Source of the DNA: Candidatus Endowatersipora endosymbiont of Watersipora subatra | Lineage (GTDB): Bacteria; Pseudomonadota; Alphaproteobacteria; Rhizobiales; Rhizobiaceae | Direction: 5' to 3' | Assembly: GCF_964026585.1 (NCBI RefSeq) | Contig: NZ_OZ032160.1 | Coordinates: 372,001-436,000 of the forward strand | Length of the DNA stretch: 64,000 nucleotides | In this document: positions 48,324 to 58,658 of the stretch, in pieces | Layout of the letters: each line of letters starts with the position of its first letter | How positions within the stretch are numbered: the first letter of the stretch is position 1 | Position numbers and translations under genes: made by a program | Notes under the pieces: generated by a model | Database searches by the model: none | Told to the model about the DNA's origin: nothing | What the model saw: the letters and a program-made list of their open reading frames with translations, nothing else

Positions 48324-49271
48324 TTAAATAGAAGAGGGTGGTGGTAGTGTATGGCGTTTTCGTAGTTGAAAGAGTGTCTCTGCCATCCCAAGTGCTGCCA
48401 AGAGTGGTCCAGTAATTAAAATGAAAATGAGAATAGAGAAATATGTTAGACTAAGTACAAAATTTCTCCATTGAAACCCTTTTGTTAGTTTATGAAGTGT
48501 CGCAAGCCCAACCATTGCAAACGCTCCTCCACTTGTTCCAGAAACCACTTTCGCCACAAGACCGATTTTTCCACTTAGAAATGACAGAATCAGTGCTGCT
48601 GTGAAAATAACTCCTACATATAAAGGCAGACTTGTGGAAGAAGGAATATCATCTTTTGGTCTTAACAGCCACCCTCTTGCCCCTGCAATCCGAACACCAA
48701 TATGAAGGTTAAGAATCAGCAAAAGCATAATCGAAATGGGCATCGCAATTGGCATTATGTTTGCCATTGCAAGGGCCTGAATCCTGATCATTTCAGCATT
48801 ATTGGGATCCAGCCCTGGAGTGGTTTGCATCCACTCTTTTATAAGATCATTGATAGCTAGGATATTTGCTTCAGTGGAATACTGAGTAACAGCACCAAAA
48901 GTCAAAGCTACTACTCCGCTGAAGAGTACAATCCGGAAAAAAACAGACTCTAATGGAAACCATTGTTCACATCCCGAATCATATCGTCTAAGTGTTACAA
49001 GGTAACCAATCCAAAGGGTGGGTAGAAGAGTAATAATAAACACTTCTGCAGAATCATGAACATCAAAGATCATCGCTATAACAAGAATTAAAACACTACT
49101 GCTAACTAAGCCCGAAATTATCCCAAATCCTAAAACGCTGACAAAGAGAGGAAGTGTTGTGAAACTAGAGAAAAGAAAGCCCATCTTACCAAAGGTCAAG
49201 GGTGCAAGAAAAAGAAATGCTGAGAGGAGACCGGCGATAATTGAGATTGGTAGATTTCGCCCATCAATCAT
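48324..49271 (-). CDS. DUF2232 family multipass membrane protein
   Basis: A 315-residue inner-membrane protein with about eight hydrophobic segments and few charged loops. Its place between rpsR and rplI identifies it as the DUF2232 protein found there throughout rhizobia. No catalytic motif is visible and the function is unknown. The family is loosely related to the S18-linked YybS proteins of Firmicutes. Confidence 0.82.
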   Translation of the reverse strand: MIDGRNLPISIIAGLLSAFLFLAPLTFGKMGFLFSSFTTLPLFVSVLGFGIISGLVSSSVLILVIAMIFDVHDSAEVFIITLLPTLWIGYLVTLRRYDSGCEQWFPLESVFFRIVLFSGVVALTFGAVTQYSTEANILAINDLIKEWMQTTPGLDPNNAEMIRIQALAMANIMPIAMPISIMLLLILNLHIGVRIAGARGWLLRPKDDIPSSTSLPLYVGVIFTAALILSFLSGKIGLVAKVVSGTSGGAFAMVGLATLHKLTKGFQWRNFVLSLTYFSILIFILITGPLLAALGMAETLFQLRKRHTLPPPSSI

Positions 49272-49370
49272 TTCTTTCTGTCCTGAGAAAAGGTTGATTC
49301 CATGAAATTAGTGCAGCTTTTTAAGAGTCAAACCTAAACGGCTTAACTTGATTCATAATTCAAAAAACCG

Positions 49371-49401
49371 AAAAAATAACTACTTGTAGACAGCATTCTA
49401 C
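49371..49401 (-). terminator. Possible terminator at the end of rpsR
   Basis: On the minus strand GTAGA and TCTAC (49401-49397 and 49390-49386) form a 5-bp stem over six bases that includes the rpsR stop. An overlapping CTAC/GTAG pairing and a T6 run at 49376-49371 follow. It would partly separate rpsF-rpsR from the genes below. Confidence 0.35.
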
Positions 49402-49646
49402 TTAATCACATGAGGAATTAGAGCCAAAAATCGAGCCCGCTTAATAGCTATGGCGAGTTCACGCTGTTTTTTGATACTGACAGCGGTTATACGAGACGGG
49501 ACGACTTTTCCGCGTTCCGAAATATAGCGCTGCAAAAGTCTAACGTCCTTATAATCAATCTTCTGAGCATTTTCTCCTGTAAAAGCGCATGTTTTTCGCC
49601 GCCGCTGAAACGGACGACGAGTTGGCATTTGTTCGATTGATACCAT
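49398..49646 (-). CDS. rpsR: 30S ribosomal protein S18
   Basis: S18 binds S6 on the 30S platform. The 82-residue protein starts [22 protein letters not shown], with a good AAGGAG ribosome site seven bases before ATG 49646, and contains [27 protein letters not shown], the family signature. It follows rpsF after 23 bases. Confidence 0.96.
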   Translation of the reverse strand: MVSIEQMPTRRPFQRRRKTCAFTGENAQKIDYKDVRLLQRYISERGKVVPSRITAVSIKKQRELAIAIKRARFLALIPHVIK

Positions 49647-49669
49647 TTTAATTCTCCTTATCCATTACA

Positions 49670-50065
49670 TTAACTAACAAGTGGAGCGGGCTGATCCTCA
49701 GATCGGCTCATTCGTCCGCCAGAAGAACGTCGATCCTCTCGCTCGCGCTTGCGTAACATGACTGATGGACCCGTTTCATGCTGATCAACACGAATAGTCA
49801 TGTAACGGAGCACGTCCTCATGTAAGCGCATTTGGCGCTCCATTTCAAAAATAGCGGGAAAATCAGATTCAATATTCATCAACGCATAATAAGCTTTACG
49901 ATTTTTTTTCACTCGATATGGGAGAGTTTTTAAACCCCAGTTTTCAATTTTAAGAACGGAACCTCCATTTTTCTCAAGAACGGTTTTAAAATTATCGACA
50001 AGTGCATCAACTTGCTGAGAGGAAACATCCTGACGTGTCATAAAAATGTGTTCATAAAACGGCAT
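49670..50065 (-). CDS. rpsF: 30S ribosomal protein S6
   Basis: S6 pairs with S18 on the small subunit. I start at ATG 50065 ([20 protein letters not shown]), preceded by AAAGGG; an upstream frame to 50110 adds 15 non-conserved residues. The 131-residue product has [20 protein letters not shown] and [20 protein letters not shown] and ends in a charged R/E/S-rich tail, common in alphaproteobacteria. It heads the minus-strand ribosomal/replication cluster. Confidence 0.95.
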   Translation of the reverse strand: MPFYEHIFMTRQDVSSQQVDALVDNFKTVLEKNGGSVLKIENWGLKTLPYRVKKNRKAYYALMNIESDFPAIFEMERQMRLHEDVLRYMTIRVDQHETGPSVMLRKREREDRRSSGGRMSRSEDQPAPLVS

Positions 50066-50525
50066 AAAACAAAGCCCTTTCTTTACAAAGTATAAGACCT
50101 TCCTGCTCAATTAAGGAATAAGGTAAGGAATAAGATTAAGTAGAATATAGAACAACATAGTTAGTAAAGACTCCTAAATACTGAAGAAGGTTGGACTTCT
50201 GATAACAGTTCATAGTATGGACTGATTAGCTAAGATTGCAATATTTTTCTGCAAATTTGATGAAGGTACTATCTTAGAATTCAGATAGCTATCTATGACT
50301 TAGCTTAACTATACCTATATATATAGCTTGACTGAAACTCCAGTATGGATATTAAGGCATCCTCATAAAATATTCTGAGTTCAGATTAGGTTGGTGACGT
50401 CAAAGACTTCAAAGGATGTCTATACATACATAGAATTTTTATAGTGCATTAGAAGTAGACTTTTTATTAAAAATGAGTATTTTTACCTCTTCATTTTAAA
50501 TGATGCTCTTCGGATCGGAGAATCC
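50066..50525. other. Divergent rpsF/glyA intergenic region
   Basis: No gene recognised; the fabD cluster found near rpsF in relatives is not here. The rpsF leader contains a tandem AAGGAATAAG repeat (50113-50122, 50125-50134). A clear S6:S18-binding leader or glycine riboswitch could not be recognised. The glyA ribosome site CGGAG is at 50515-50519. Confidence 0.4.
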
Positions 50526-51839
50526 ATGTCTGTTTCTGAAACAACTGCTCCTTGCCAGAAGGATCATGGTTTTTTCACAAAAACTTTGGATGAGATTGAC
50601 CCTGAAATTTTTCACGCTATTCGTGGTGAACTCGCAAGACAACGCTATGAAGTAGAATTGATAGCATCAGAGAATATTGTTTCGCTTGCTGTGCTTCAGG
50701 CGCAGGGCTCAATCATGACTAATAAATATGCTGAAGGTTATCCAGGATCTCGCTATTATGGTGGTTGTGAATTTGTTGATCTCGCCGAGAATCTTGCAAT
50801 TGAGCGTGTTAAAAAATTGTTTGGCTGCAATTTTGCAAATGTTCAACCTAATTCAGGTAATCAGGCGAATCAGGGTGTTTTTCAAGCTCTGCTTAAGCCT
50901 GGTGATACAATTTTGGGTCTAAGTCTAGATTCTGGTGGTCATTTGACGCATGGTGCTGCACCTAATCAATCAGGTAAGTGGTTTAATGCCATTCAGTATG
51001 GTGTTTGTAAAATAGATCACCAAATTGATTTTATCGAAGTTGAAGGTCTTGCAAAAAAACATAAACCGAAGCTGATTATTGCAGGGGGCTCAGCCTATCC
51101 AAGACAGATCGATTTTACAAAATTTCGTGCTATTGCTGACACCATAGAGGCATGGTTTATGGTTGATATGGCTCATTTTTCTGGGCTTGTGGCTGCAGGG
51201 GAACATCCGAATCCATTACCTCATGCTCATGTGGTGACCTCAACAACTCATAAAACGCTACGCGGGCCTCGGGGAGGAATCATTTTGACAAATGACGAAA
51301 CCATTGCTCAAAAAATCAACTCAGCTATATTTCCAGGAATTCAGGGGGGGCCATTAATGCATCTCATTGCCGCAAAAGCAGTTGCTTTTGCTGAAGCCCT
51401 GACTCCAGAATATAAGTTATATATCAAGCGGGTTATTGAAAATGCGCAAGCTTTAGGTGAAACTCTCAAGTCTGGTGGACTGCATTTGGTTTCCGGTGGT
51501 ACAGATACACATATGCTTCTTGTAGACCTTCGTTCTAAATCTTTGGTAGGAAAAACTGCTGAAGCGGCTCTCAGGCGTTCAAATATAACATGTAATAAGA
51601 ACAGTATTCCTTTTGATCCTCAAAAACCGATGATTACCTCAGGAATACGTTTAGGAACTCCAGCCGTTACAACGCGAGGTTTTGGTATCTTAGAACTGCA
51701 GATCGTTGGTCAGTCAATACTTGAAGTTCTTGATAGCCTTTCAATGAATAGAGAATCAGAGAAGACTTCTGTTGAACACGCAGTAGCTAAGCGTATCCTT
51801 AAACTGACGGAAGATTTTCCAATCTATGGGTCTCTTTAG
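50526..51839 (+). CDS. glyA: Serine hydroxymethyltransferase
   Basis: GlyA interconverts serine and glycine and supplies methylene-tetrahydrofolate. The 437-residue PLP enzyme has [35 protein letters not shown], the cofactor lysine in [13 protein letters not shown] (about 248) and [12 protein letters not shown]. Length and motifs are standard. ATG 50526 follows a GGAG. In relatives nrdR lies next, but here only 68 bases separate it from ribD. Confidence 0.96.
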   Translation: MSVSETTAPCQKDHGFFTKTLDEIDPEIFHAIRGELARQRYEVELIASENIVSLAVLQAQGSIMTNKYAEGYPGSRYYGGCEFVDLAENLAIERVKKLFGCNFANVQPNSGNQANQGVFQALLKPGDTILGLSLDSGGHLTHGAAPNQSGKWFNAIQYGVCKIDHQIDFIEVEGLAKKHKPKLIIAGGSAYPRQIDFTKFRAIADTIEAWFMVDMAHFSGLVAAGEHPNPLPHAHVVTSTTHKTLRGPRGGIILTNDETIAQKINSAIFPGIQGGPLMHLIAAKAVAFAEALTPEYKLYIKRVIENAQALGETLKSGGLHLVSGGTDTHMLLVDLRSKSLVGKTAEAALRRSNITCNKNSIPFDPQKPMITSGIRLGTPAVTTRGFGILELQIVGQSILEVLDSLSMNRESEKTSVEHAVAKRILKLTEDFPIYGSL

Positions 51840-51907
51840 TTTAAGATTCGCTTGTTTTATGCTTTATCTCTTTAGAATTACTATGATGGTTCGTCTCTGT
51901 AAGAAAT

Positions 51908-52999
51908 ATGAATTATGATTATGATCATAAATTGATGGCAGCCTGTTTACGCTACGCTCGTCGCCATCGGGGCTTAACAGCCTCTAATCCATCTGTAGGA
52001 ACTCTTTTGGTTCACTTTGGAACTGATGGACCAAGGATTGTTGGTCGAGGAGTGACAGCAATCGGTGGACGACCTCATGCAGAGCGCATCGCAATTGATT
52101 GCGCTGGGGAGTTAGCTATTGGTTCAACCGCCTATGTTACCCTTGAACCATGTGCTCATCATGCATCTACTCCGCCTTGTGCCCAGGCTTTGATTCATGC
52201 AGGTGTAAGTCGGGTTGTTACAGCTTGTTCTGACCCTGATGAGCGTGTAAATGGAAGGGGTCACAAGATGCTACAAGATGCTGGTATCGTAACTCAAACC
52301 GGACTTTTCAGAAAAAATGCCTCAGAAGATCTCAGCGGATATTTTTCTCGTCAGTTAAAGCGCAGGCCACATGTTGTACTTAAACTAGCTGTATCTTCAG
52401 ATGGTTGGCTTGGAATCAAGGGTAAGGAGATCCTTATCACTGGTAGATTGGCTCGCTATTATGGACATCGTATGAGAGCAGAGACTGATTCTATTTTAGT
52501 AGGACGAGGAACTGTTGAAGCAGATGATCCTTTATTGACATGCCGTTTGCCTGGTCTTAGGAATCGCTCTCCTCGCAGATTTGTTTTGGATCAGAAGGGG
52601 CGCTTGCCCGTTGGAAGTCAGTTGGTGCGAACGGCTTGCACAGTTCCTGTAACCTTAATTACATCATGGAAATATGTTTTGTCTAACAGACTTTATTATT
52701 CTGGTGTTAGGACAATATCTGCCGAAATTATTGAAGATGGTCTTGCTCTTTTTGAGGTTCTTGAAGATATTGCTGCTCAGGGAGTTTCTAGCTTAATGGT
52801 TGAGGGAGGTGCTCAAGTAGCTGAATCATTTTTGAAAGCTGATTTAGTCGATGAAATTGCATTATTTACAAGCAAAAAATCTTTGAAAGAAGGAGATATT
52901 CCTTCTCCTTTGACACAAAAGAAGATATCGAAAAAATTTCAGTTGAGACGCTCTTTGAATCTTGGTGACGATCGCCTGACTCAATTTTTCAGAGCTTAG
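51908..52999 (+). CDS. ribD: Bifunctional riboflavin deaminase/reductase
   Basis: RibD carries out the deamination and reduction steps of riboflavin synthesis. The N-terminal deaminase domain (about 1-145) has zinc motifs GGRPHAERIA and LEPCAHHASTPPCAQALI. The C-terminal RibD_C reductase (about 150-363) has VVLKLAVSSDGWLG, DSILVGRGTVEADDPLLTCRLPG and SLMVEGGAQVAESFL. The 363-residue length is normal. ribE follows after 2 bases. Confidence 0.95.
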   Translation: MNYDYDHKLMAACLRYARRHRGLTASNPSVGTLLVHFGTDGPRIVGRGVTAIGGRPHAERIAIDCAGELAIGSTAYVTLEPCAHHASTPPCAQALIHAGVSRVVTACSDPDERVNGRGHKMLQDAGIVTQTGLFRKNASEDLSGYFSRQLKRRPHVVLKLAVSSDGWLGIKGKEILITGRLARYYGHRMRAETDSILVGRGTVEADDPLLTCRLPGLRNRSPRRFVLDQKGRLPVGSQLVRTACTVPVTLITSWKYVLSNRLYYSGVRTISAEIIEDGLALFEVLEDIAAQGVSSLMVEGGAQVAESFLKADLVDEIALFTSKKSLKEGDIPSPLTQKKISKKFQLRRSLNLGDDRLTQFFRA

Positions 53000-53001
53000 T
53001 T

Positions 53002-53631
53002 ATGTTTAATGGTATTATTACGGAGATTGGTCTCGTTGAATCTGTTGTACTTCTTCCGAAAGGGAAGCTTTTTCGCATTTCAAGCCATTATTTATCGTCC
53101 ACTATCAACATTGGCGCATCAATTGCTCATGATGGAGTCTGCTTAACTGTAGTTGATAAATCAATCTCTGATCATGATCAATGGTATGAAGTGGAAGCAT
53201 GGGAGGAGACATTACGCCTTACAACTTGTGGTTCATGGCAAAAAGGTCATGAGGTGAATCTAGAACGACCTTTAAGAATCGGTGATGAAGTTGGTGGTCA
53301 TATTGTTTTAGGTCATATAGACGGTATAGCGAAGATTGTCGATCTCAAGGAGAAAGGAAGCTCAATTTGCTATACAATTGAGACACCAGCTGAGTTATCA
53401 AGCTTTATAGCCCTTAAAGGGTCTATATGCCTAAATGGAGTATCACTAACTATAAATTCTGTTTATAGAAACCAATTGAATGTTCTCATAATTCCGTATA
53501 CTCAAAAAATTACAACCTGGGGAAAGCTTGATATCGGTCATATGATAAATGTGGAAGTTGATGTGATAGCACGATATCTAGAACGACTAATAGGATTATC
53601 ATCACTTTCTCTACCAAGAGAAAGTGATTAA
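53002..53631 (+). CDS. ribE: Riboflavin synthase, alpha chain
   Basis: Dismutates two 6,7-dimethyl-8-ribityllumazine molecules to riboflavin. The 209-residue protein has two lumazine-binding repeats: MFNGIITEIG with GVCLTVVD, and EVGGHIVLGHIDGIAKI with SLTINSV. The MFxGIxxxxG N-terminus is diagnostic. A strong hairpin spans its last codons and stop. Naming varies (ribE in E. coli usage is applied to lumazine synthase by some); function is clear. Confidence 0.94.
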   Translation: MFNGIITEIGLVESVVLLPKGKLFRISSHYLSSTINIGASIAHDGVCLTVVDKSISDHDQWYEVEAWEETLRLTTCGSWQKGHEVNLERPLRIGDEVGGHIVLGHIDGIAKIVDLKEKGSSICYTIETPAELSSFIALKGSICLNGVSLTINSVYRNQLNVLIIPYTQKITTWGKLDIGHMINVEVDVIARYLERLIGLSSLSLPRESD

Positions 53632-53638
53632 TATTTTT
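53601..53638 (+). terminator. Hairpin spanning the ribE stop region
   Basis: A perfect 12-bp stem, ATCACTTTCTCT (53601-53612) / AGAGAAAGTGAT (53617-53628), with an ACCA loop forms inside the last codons of ribE. The stop and TTTTT (53634-53638) follow. It is likely a terminator or attenuator before ribH. Confidence 0.6.
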
Positions 53639-53701
53639 CTTGCTTTTCAACAGGTTACATGTTTTCTCATCTAATCTTTCAATTTTCATTGATTCTTTAT
53701 C

Positions 53702-54151
53702 ATGTCCCATATTTTAATTGTTAATGCTATCTATTATCCAGAAATATCAAAATTGTTGCTGGACGGAGCGCAGCAGGTTCTTAAGGCTTCTGAGGCAACA
53801 TGGGAATCAGTTTCGGTTCCAGGTGTTTTAGAGATTCCTCCTACTCTTTCAATGGCCTTAACTGGCATGCAGCGGTGTGGGACTCATTATGATGGGTTTA
53901 TAACACTAGGCTGTGTTGTGCGGGGGGAAACTTCTCATTATGATATTGTTGCTTTTGAATCAGCTCGTGCAATCGTTCATCTCACAACTTCTAAATGTAT
54001 TGCTCTAGGTAATGGAATCCAGACAGTTGAAAATGAGAATCAGGCTTTTGCCCGTGCATCGACTAAAAGAAAAAATAAAGGCGGTTCTGCGGCGCATGTT
54101 GTTTTGGATATGATCAAATTGCGTGATCGGTTCCTTGTTGAAACAAGCTAA
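53702..54151 (+). CDS. ribH: 6,7-dimethyl-8-ribityllumazine synthase
   Basis: RibH condenses the pyrimidine and butanone phosphate into lumazine. The 149-residue protein has [29 protein letters not shown] (about 39-53), [19 protein letters not shown] with the catalytic His near 89, and the C-terminal [15 protein letters not shown]. The YYPEIS start rather than FYP/FN is a small variation. The nusB frame overlaps its last 29 bases. Confidence 0.94.
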   Translation: MSHILIVNAIYYPEISKLLLDGAQQVLKASEATWESVSVPGVLEIPPTLSMALTGMQRCGTHYDGFITLGCVVRGETSHYDIVAFESARAIVHLTTSKCIALGNGIQTVENENQAFARASTKRKNKGGSAAHVVLDMIKLRDRFLVETS

Positions 54152-54596
54152 CAAAAGAAGTATTGCCCGTTTATCCGCAGTTCAGGCTTTATACCAGATG
54201 GACATTGCTGGCACAGGTCTCAAAGCAACTATAGAAGAATATGAAAATTTTCGTTTGGGGCAAGAATTAGATGGTAATACATATTTAGAGGCTGATGCTA
54301 GTTGGTTCCGTTATCTGTTATCTGGTGTTGTTAAAGGTCAAAAAACGATTGATCCTGTCATTAACAATGCCCTTAGTAATGAATGGCCGCTTTCAAGAAT
54401 TGATTCGACTATGCGTGCTATACTGAGGGCTGGTGTCTTCGAGCTGATCAAAAAGAAAGATGTAGTGGCCAAAGTTGTTATCGTAGAATACGTAGAAGTT
54501 GCAAAAGCGTTTTTTGACGGTGATGAACCCAAAGTTATCAATGGTATATTGGATCGAGTAGCTAGGCCAATTCGTGGTTATGAGTTGGATAATTAA
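54123..54596 (+). CDS. nusB: Transcription antitermination factor NusB
   Basis: NusB with S10 binds boxA RNA and supports rRNA antitermination. The all-helical 157-residue product has [19 protein letters not shown] (about 12-30), [33 protein letters not shown] and [29 protein letters not shown], the family core. The start may be GTG 54123 or TTG 54135/54138, all within the ribH end, implying coupling. Confidence 0.93.
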   Translation: MIGSLLKQANKRSIARLSAVQALYQMDIAGTGLKATIEEYENFRLGQELDGNTYLEADASWFRYLLSGVVKGQKTIDPVINNALSNEWPLSRIDSTMRAILRAGVFELIKKKDVVAKVVIVEYVEVAKAFFDGDEPKVINGILDRVARPIRGYELDN

Positions 54597-54610
54597 GGTT
54601 CATATTCAAC

Positions 54611-55585
54611 ATGAACGGTGAATTCTCATGGATTAATAAATACTTCGCTCCTCTGTCCAATGAAGGAAGTTTTTATTTGACCGATGATGCAGCTTTTTTA
54701 ACTTTTGATCCAAAGAATCACCATCTTATTCTGACGCAAGATGCTCTCAACGAAGGTATTCATTTTTTCAGATCAGATCCTGTTTCCATGATTGCAAAAA
54801 AATCCCTAAGAGTAAATATCTCGGATCTTATTGCCAAAGGTGCAAAACCTATTTTGTATTCAATGGCACTGGGAGTTCCTGATTACTGGGAAGAGGAAGA
54901 CATAATGAAATTTGCTCAAGGTTTAGAGGCTGATCATAAGCGTTATAATCTCTCGCTCACAGGGGGAGATACCTATCGTTCACCAGGTGGTTTATGCGTT
55001 TCTATAACCATGTTTGGTACCCCTTTAAAAGAAGAGCGTTATGTTACTCGTTCAGGTGCTATGGTAGGAGATTTGATCATGATTACCGGTACAGTTGGTG
55101 ATGCGGCATTAGGTCTGAAAGTGGCTCTAGGAGAATTATCAATTTCTGTTTCTGATGATGCTTTTCTTCTCGATCGTTACCGGTTGCCAAGGCCTCCGTT
55201 TTCTGTGAATTCAATCGTGAACCGTTTTGCAACCGCTTCAATAGATATTTCTGATGGCTTGATTGGAGATTGTAGTAAACTTGCAGTAAATTCGGGTGTT
55301 TTAGCTCGAATTGATCGTGACCGTATTCCTTTATCAAAAAGTGCTCAGCGTGTTATTGAAGATGATCATGAGTTTTGGAATACTATTTGTGGGGGAGGCG
55401 ATGACTATCAGACTTTATTTTGTATTAATCATCGTGATGTTGATCTTTGCAGGAGAGAAGCTCAGGAAATGGGAGTTGATGTTACTTCGATTGGTGAAAT
55501 AATAGAAGGGACACCAGGATCCTTTCTACTGATGAGTGAAGGCGTACCCATTTCAATATCTCTTCAATCTTACAAGCACTTCTAA
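54611..55585 (+). CDS. thiL: Thiamine-monophosphate kinase
   Basis: ThiL makes thiamine diphosphate. The 324-residue protein is of the PurM/ThiL ATP-binding fold with DDAAFLTFDP, the metal site DALNEGIHFF, LRVNISDLIAKGAKP, GGDTYRSPG and ISDGLIGDCSKLAVNSG (about 215-231). The second half has GGGDDYQTLF. It lies 14 bases after nusB. No other thiamine gene or THI-box riboswitch is seen in the window, so salvage of thiamine or its phosphate is possible. Confidence 0.94.
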   Translation: MNGEFSWINKYFAPLSNEGSFYLTDDAAFLTFDPKNHHLILTQDALNEGIHFFRSDPVSMIAKKSLRVNISDLIAKGAKPILYSMALGVPDYWEEEDIMKFAQGLEADHKRYNLSLTGGDTYRSPGGLCVSITMFGTPLKEERYVTRSGAMVGDLIMITGTVGDAALGLKVALGELSISVSDDAFLLDRYRLPRPPFSVNSIVNRFATASIDISDGLIGDCSKLAVNSGVLARIDRDRIPLSKSAQRVIEDDHEFWNTICGGGDDYQTLFCINHRDVDLCRREAQEMGVDVTSIGEIIEGTPGSFLLMSEGVPISISLQSYKHF

Positions 55586-55965
55586 TTAATATTAATCCAG
55601 TCATTAGCTTAGCGTTATACAACAGAGTTGATATGATTAAAGAGTTCCCCCAAAGTACAAGCCTAATCCTTGTTTTTCATCAACTCTTAAAAGATTTCTG
55701 TTCATCGAATTTGATCGCTTTCGTTCAGTTTTTTTGAAACGAATGAGGCCGGAATTGAAGGACGAGATTCGATTCTGATAAGAAATAATGTATGAATCTC
55801 ATTGATGTCTTGATTTTTAGAACTTTCTGTCTAACTGTTGATCGCAAGCATCATGTAGCACTTTGTAGCTTCCGTGCCGTGCTATTTTTTTCAATCGCTC
55901 TGCGCTACCCGGCCAAATAACGAAGCGGGATAACAGAGCTAATAGTTTCACGAGGATTTGAGAAT
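55586..55965. other. thiL-hppA intergenic region
   Basis: No gene recognised. The 120 bases before hppA are richer in G+C than the rest of the gap and contain short pairings (CCCG...CGGG) but no convincing riboswitch. Confidence 0.4.
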
Positions 55966-58116
55966 ATGCAACCTCTTTATCTTGCTATCTTTTGTGGATT
56001 GCTCTCGATTATCTATGCTATCTGGGCTGGAAGGTCGGTTATAAGTTCTGATTCCGGCAGTGAGCGCATGCAAGAAATTGCTAGCGCTATTCAAGAAGGA
56101 GCACAGGCTTATCTTGTGCGCCAATATATGACGATTGCAATAGTTGGCACAGTAGTTTTTATAATTGCTTGGCTCCTACTAAGCGCTATACCAGCTTTTG
56201 GCTTTTTGATTGGTGCTTTGCTTTCAGGACTTGCTGGATTTATTGGTATGCTTGTTTCTGTGCGTGCCAATGTTCGAACCGCTCAGGCTGCATCGATCAG
56301 TCTTGGTTCAGGATTAGAAATCGCTTTCAAGTCTGGTGCTATTACCGGACTCTTGGTTGCTGGTCTCTCGCTACTTGGAGTAACAGTATATTATTATATC
56401 CTTGTTGGGCCGATGGGATATCTTGTAGGGGGACCAGAAGGTGACCGTACTGTTATTAATGGATTGGTTGCTCTTGGCTTTGGTGCTTCTCTGATTTCAA
56501 TTTTTGCTCGTCTTGGCGGCGGCATTTTTACCAAGGGTGCTGATGTTGGAGGTGATCTTGTTGGTAAAGTTGAATCCGGTATCCCTGAAGATGATCCTCG
56601 AAATCCTGCAACTATCGCTGATAATGTTGGTGACAATGTTGGTGATTGTGCTGGTATGGCAGCCGATTTGTTTGAAACTTATGTTGTGACCGTTGTTGCC
56701 ACAATGGTTCTGGCTTCTATTTCCTTTGTTGGTGAAACTGCACGTATGATGATGACTCTACCGCTTATTATAGGAGCTGTGTGTGTGATCACTTCAATTA
56801 TTGGAACATTTTTTGTTCGTCTTGGTGATAACAATTCAGTCATGGGTGCTTTGTATAAAGGGTTTATCGCTTGTGCGATTCTATCCTTTTTAGCCTTTGC
56901 ATACATCGTATTTGGATGGATAGGTGGATCAGAAGAGTTCACTATGGTAAACGGTATGACTTTTACGTCTTCTGATTTGTTCTGGTGTATGACTTCTGGA
57001 CTAATTATTACAGGCTTGATCATATGGGTTACAGAGTATTATACCGGTATTGGCTACCGACCTGTTCGTTCGATTGCTCAGGCATCTTTAACGGGTCATG
57101 GTACAAATGTTATTCAAGGCTTGGCTATTTCACTTGAAGCAACTGCTTTGCCTGCCATTATTATAATTGCTGGAATTTTAACGACTTATAGTCTCGCGGG
57201 TCTCTTTGGTATAGCCATCACTGTCACTGCAATGTTAGCACTGGCTGGTTTTGTTGTAGCATTGGATGCATTTGGTCCTGTTACTGATAATGCTGGTGGA
57301 ATTGCTGAGATGGCTGAATTACCTCACAAAGTAAGATCAACGACAGACGCACTAGATGCTGTCGGAAATACGACAAAAGCAGTGACTAAAGGCTATGCAA
57401 TTTGTTCAGCCGGTCTTGGAGCTTTGGTTCTTTTTAGTGCTTACACAGAAGATTTGAAATTCTTCTCTTTACAAGCTGAGGAGAATTCAGTTTTTTTCGG
57501 GATTAATGCTGATACTTTATTCGATTTATCTAATCCTTATGTAGTGTCTGGGTTACTCTTTGGCGGGTTATTACCATACCTTTTTGGTGGTATTTCAATG
57601 ACTGCTGTAGGAAGAGCTGGCGGTGCTGTCGTTGAAGAAGTCCGTCGGCAATTTAAATCTGATCCTGGTATTATGAAGGGGCTATCAAGGCCAGATTATG
57701 CACGTGCTGTTGATATGCTAACAAGATCAGCTATAAGAGAAATGATTCTTCCTTCCCTTCTACCAGTTCTATCCCCTATTTTAGTCTTTTATTTTGTTTG
57801 CTTCATCTCTAGTCCTGCAAATGCATTTGCTGCCTTGGGCGCTATGCTCTTGGGTGTCATTGTGACTGGTTTTTATGTTGCAGTTTCAATGACAGCTGGT
57901 GGTGGTGCTTGGGATAATGCCAAAAAATCTTTTGAAGATGGCTTTATAGACAATAATGGTGTGAAGCATGGAAAGGGTAGTGAGGCTCATAAAGCCTCTG
58001 TTACAGGTGATACGGTAGGTGATCCTTATAAAGATACAGCTGGTCCTGCTATTAATCCGATGATTAAGATCACCAATATTGTAGCTTTACTTCTTTTGGT
58101 TGCTCTATCTCACTAA
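55966..58116 (+). CDS. hppA: Membrane H+-translocating pyrophosphatase, K+-independent type
   Basis: This integral membrane enzyme couples hydrolysis of pyrophosphate to proton export. The 716-residue protein has about 16 membrane helices. The substrate loop [35 protein letters not shown] (about 188-222) and the C-terminal [18 protein letters not shown] contain the Mg-PPi ligands. The determinant segment reads GNTTKA with lysine at residue 471; in the family lysine here marks potassium-independent enzymes and alanine the potassium-dependent ones. Signatures are complete. It has its own strong terminator. Confidence 0.95.
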   Translation: MQPLYLAIFCGLLSIIYAIWAGRSVISSDSGSERMQEIASAIQEGAQAYLVRQYMTIAIVGTVVFIIAWLLLSAIPAFGFLIGALLSGLAGFIGMLVSVRANVRTAQAASISLGSGLEIAFKSGAITGLLVAGLSLLGVTVYYYILVGPMGYLVGGPEGDRTVINGLVALGFGASLISIFARLGGGIFTKGADVGGDLVGKVESGIPEDDPRNPATIADNVGDNVGDCAGMAADLFETYVVTVVATMVLASISFVGETARMMMTLPLIIGAVCVITSIIGTFFVRLGDNNSVMGALYKGFIACAILSFLAFAYIVFGWIGGSEEFTMVNGMTFTSSDLFWCMTSGLIITGLIIWVTEYYTGIGYRPVRSIAQASLTGHGTNVIQGLAISLEATALPAIIIIAGILTTYSLAGLFGIAITVTAMLALAGFVVALDAFGPVTDNAGGIAEMAELPHKVRSTTDALDAVGNTTKAVTKGYAICSAGLGALVLFSAYTEDLKFFSLQAEENSVFFGINADTLFDLSNPYVVSGLLFGGLLPYLFGGISMTAVGRAGGAVVEEVRRQFKSDPGIMKGLSRPDYARAVDMLTRSAIREMILPSLLPVLSPILVFYFVCFISSPANAFAALGAMLLGVIVTGFYVAVSMTAGGGAWDNAKKSFEDGFIDNNGVKHGKGSEAHKASVTGDTVGDPYKDTAGPAINPMIKITNIVALLLLVALSH

Positions 58117-58125
58117 TTCACTTTA

Positions 58126-58164
58126 GATCTCCACAGGGTTTAAAACTGTGGGGGTCTTTTTTTT
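58126..58164 (+). terminator. Strong intrinsic terminator of hppA
   Basis: An 11-bp stem with two G-U pairs, GATCTCCACAG (58126-58136) / CTGTGGGGGTC (58146-58156), is followed by eight T (58157-58164), 10 bases after the hppA stop. It faces bamE, whose stop is 8 bases further on. Confidence 0.92.
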
Positions 58165-58172
58165 GATACGAT

Positions 58173-58658
58173 TCAACCATTTATTAGAGTCATTGGTTTT
58201 CTGATCTCTTCTCTTGAGTGGAGCAATCGATTGATGAATCTTAGATCATTCCCTTCTATCGGGGTCTTCTGCCTTATAAAATCAAAAATTATTCCATCTT
58301 TGAGACCATAATGAGCAATCTTCCTAACAGTTTCTCCTTTGGTAAAAGAGATAGCGATGACTTTTTGATCAACGAGTCGTGGACGCTGAAAAGAAAATTG
58401 TTGTTTTTTCTTTTGGATAATATAGTAAAATGTTTCGGTTTTGTCCGGTTGGAGAATCGTATGAGAGGGTGTACCAAGCAACAGCAAAACTTGATCACGG
58501 GATGAGCCTGTTAGAACAAGTGCTAGTCTTTCTCCGTTTAGTTGGTAGCCATGAAAGAACATTTGAGGGCTATGACAGGCAGAAAGGATCAATGGGGCAG
58601 CAATGAATGTTGCAGCTATCAACCTTCTCAGATCTTTTTTACAAAGAGGCTCTCGCAT
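58173..58658 (-). CDS. bamE: Outer-membrane assembly lipoprotein BamE
   Basis: BamE is a small lipoprotein of the BAM complex that folds outer-membrane barrels. The 161-residue product has a basic N-terminus, a lipoprotein signal with lipobox LSAC (Cys near 28) and the SmpA/OmlA core: GYQLNGERLALVLTGSSRDQVLLLLGTPSHT followed by ETFYYIIQKK. The porin at 2976 is the sort of substrate it would serve. A divergent promoter region separates it from plsX. Confidence 0.9.
   Translation of the reverse strand: MREPLCKKDLRRLIAATFIAAPLILSACHSPQMFFHGYQLNGERLALVLTGSSRDQVLLLLGTPSHTILQPDKTETFYYIIQKKKQQFSFQRPRLVDQKVIAISFTKGETVRKIAHYGLKDGIIFDFIRQKTPIEGNDLRFINRLLHSREEIRKPMTLING

Noticed and set aside
56679..57023. 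114-codon frame opposite hppA
   Set aside because: Mirror of membrane-protein codons; no start signal and no known domain.
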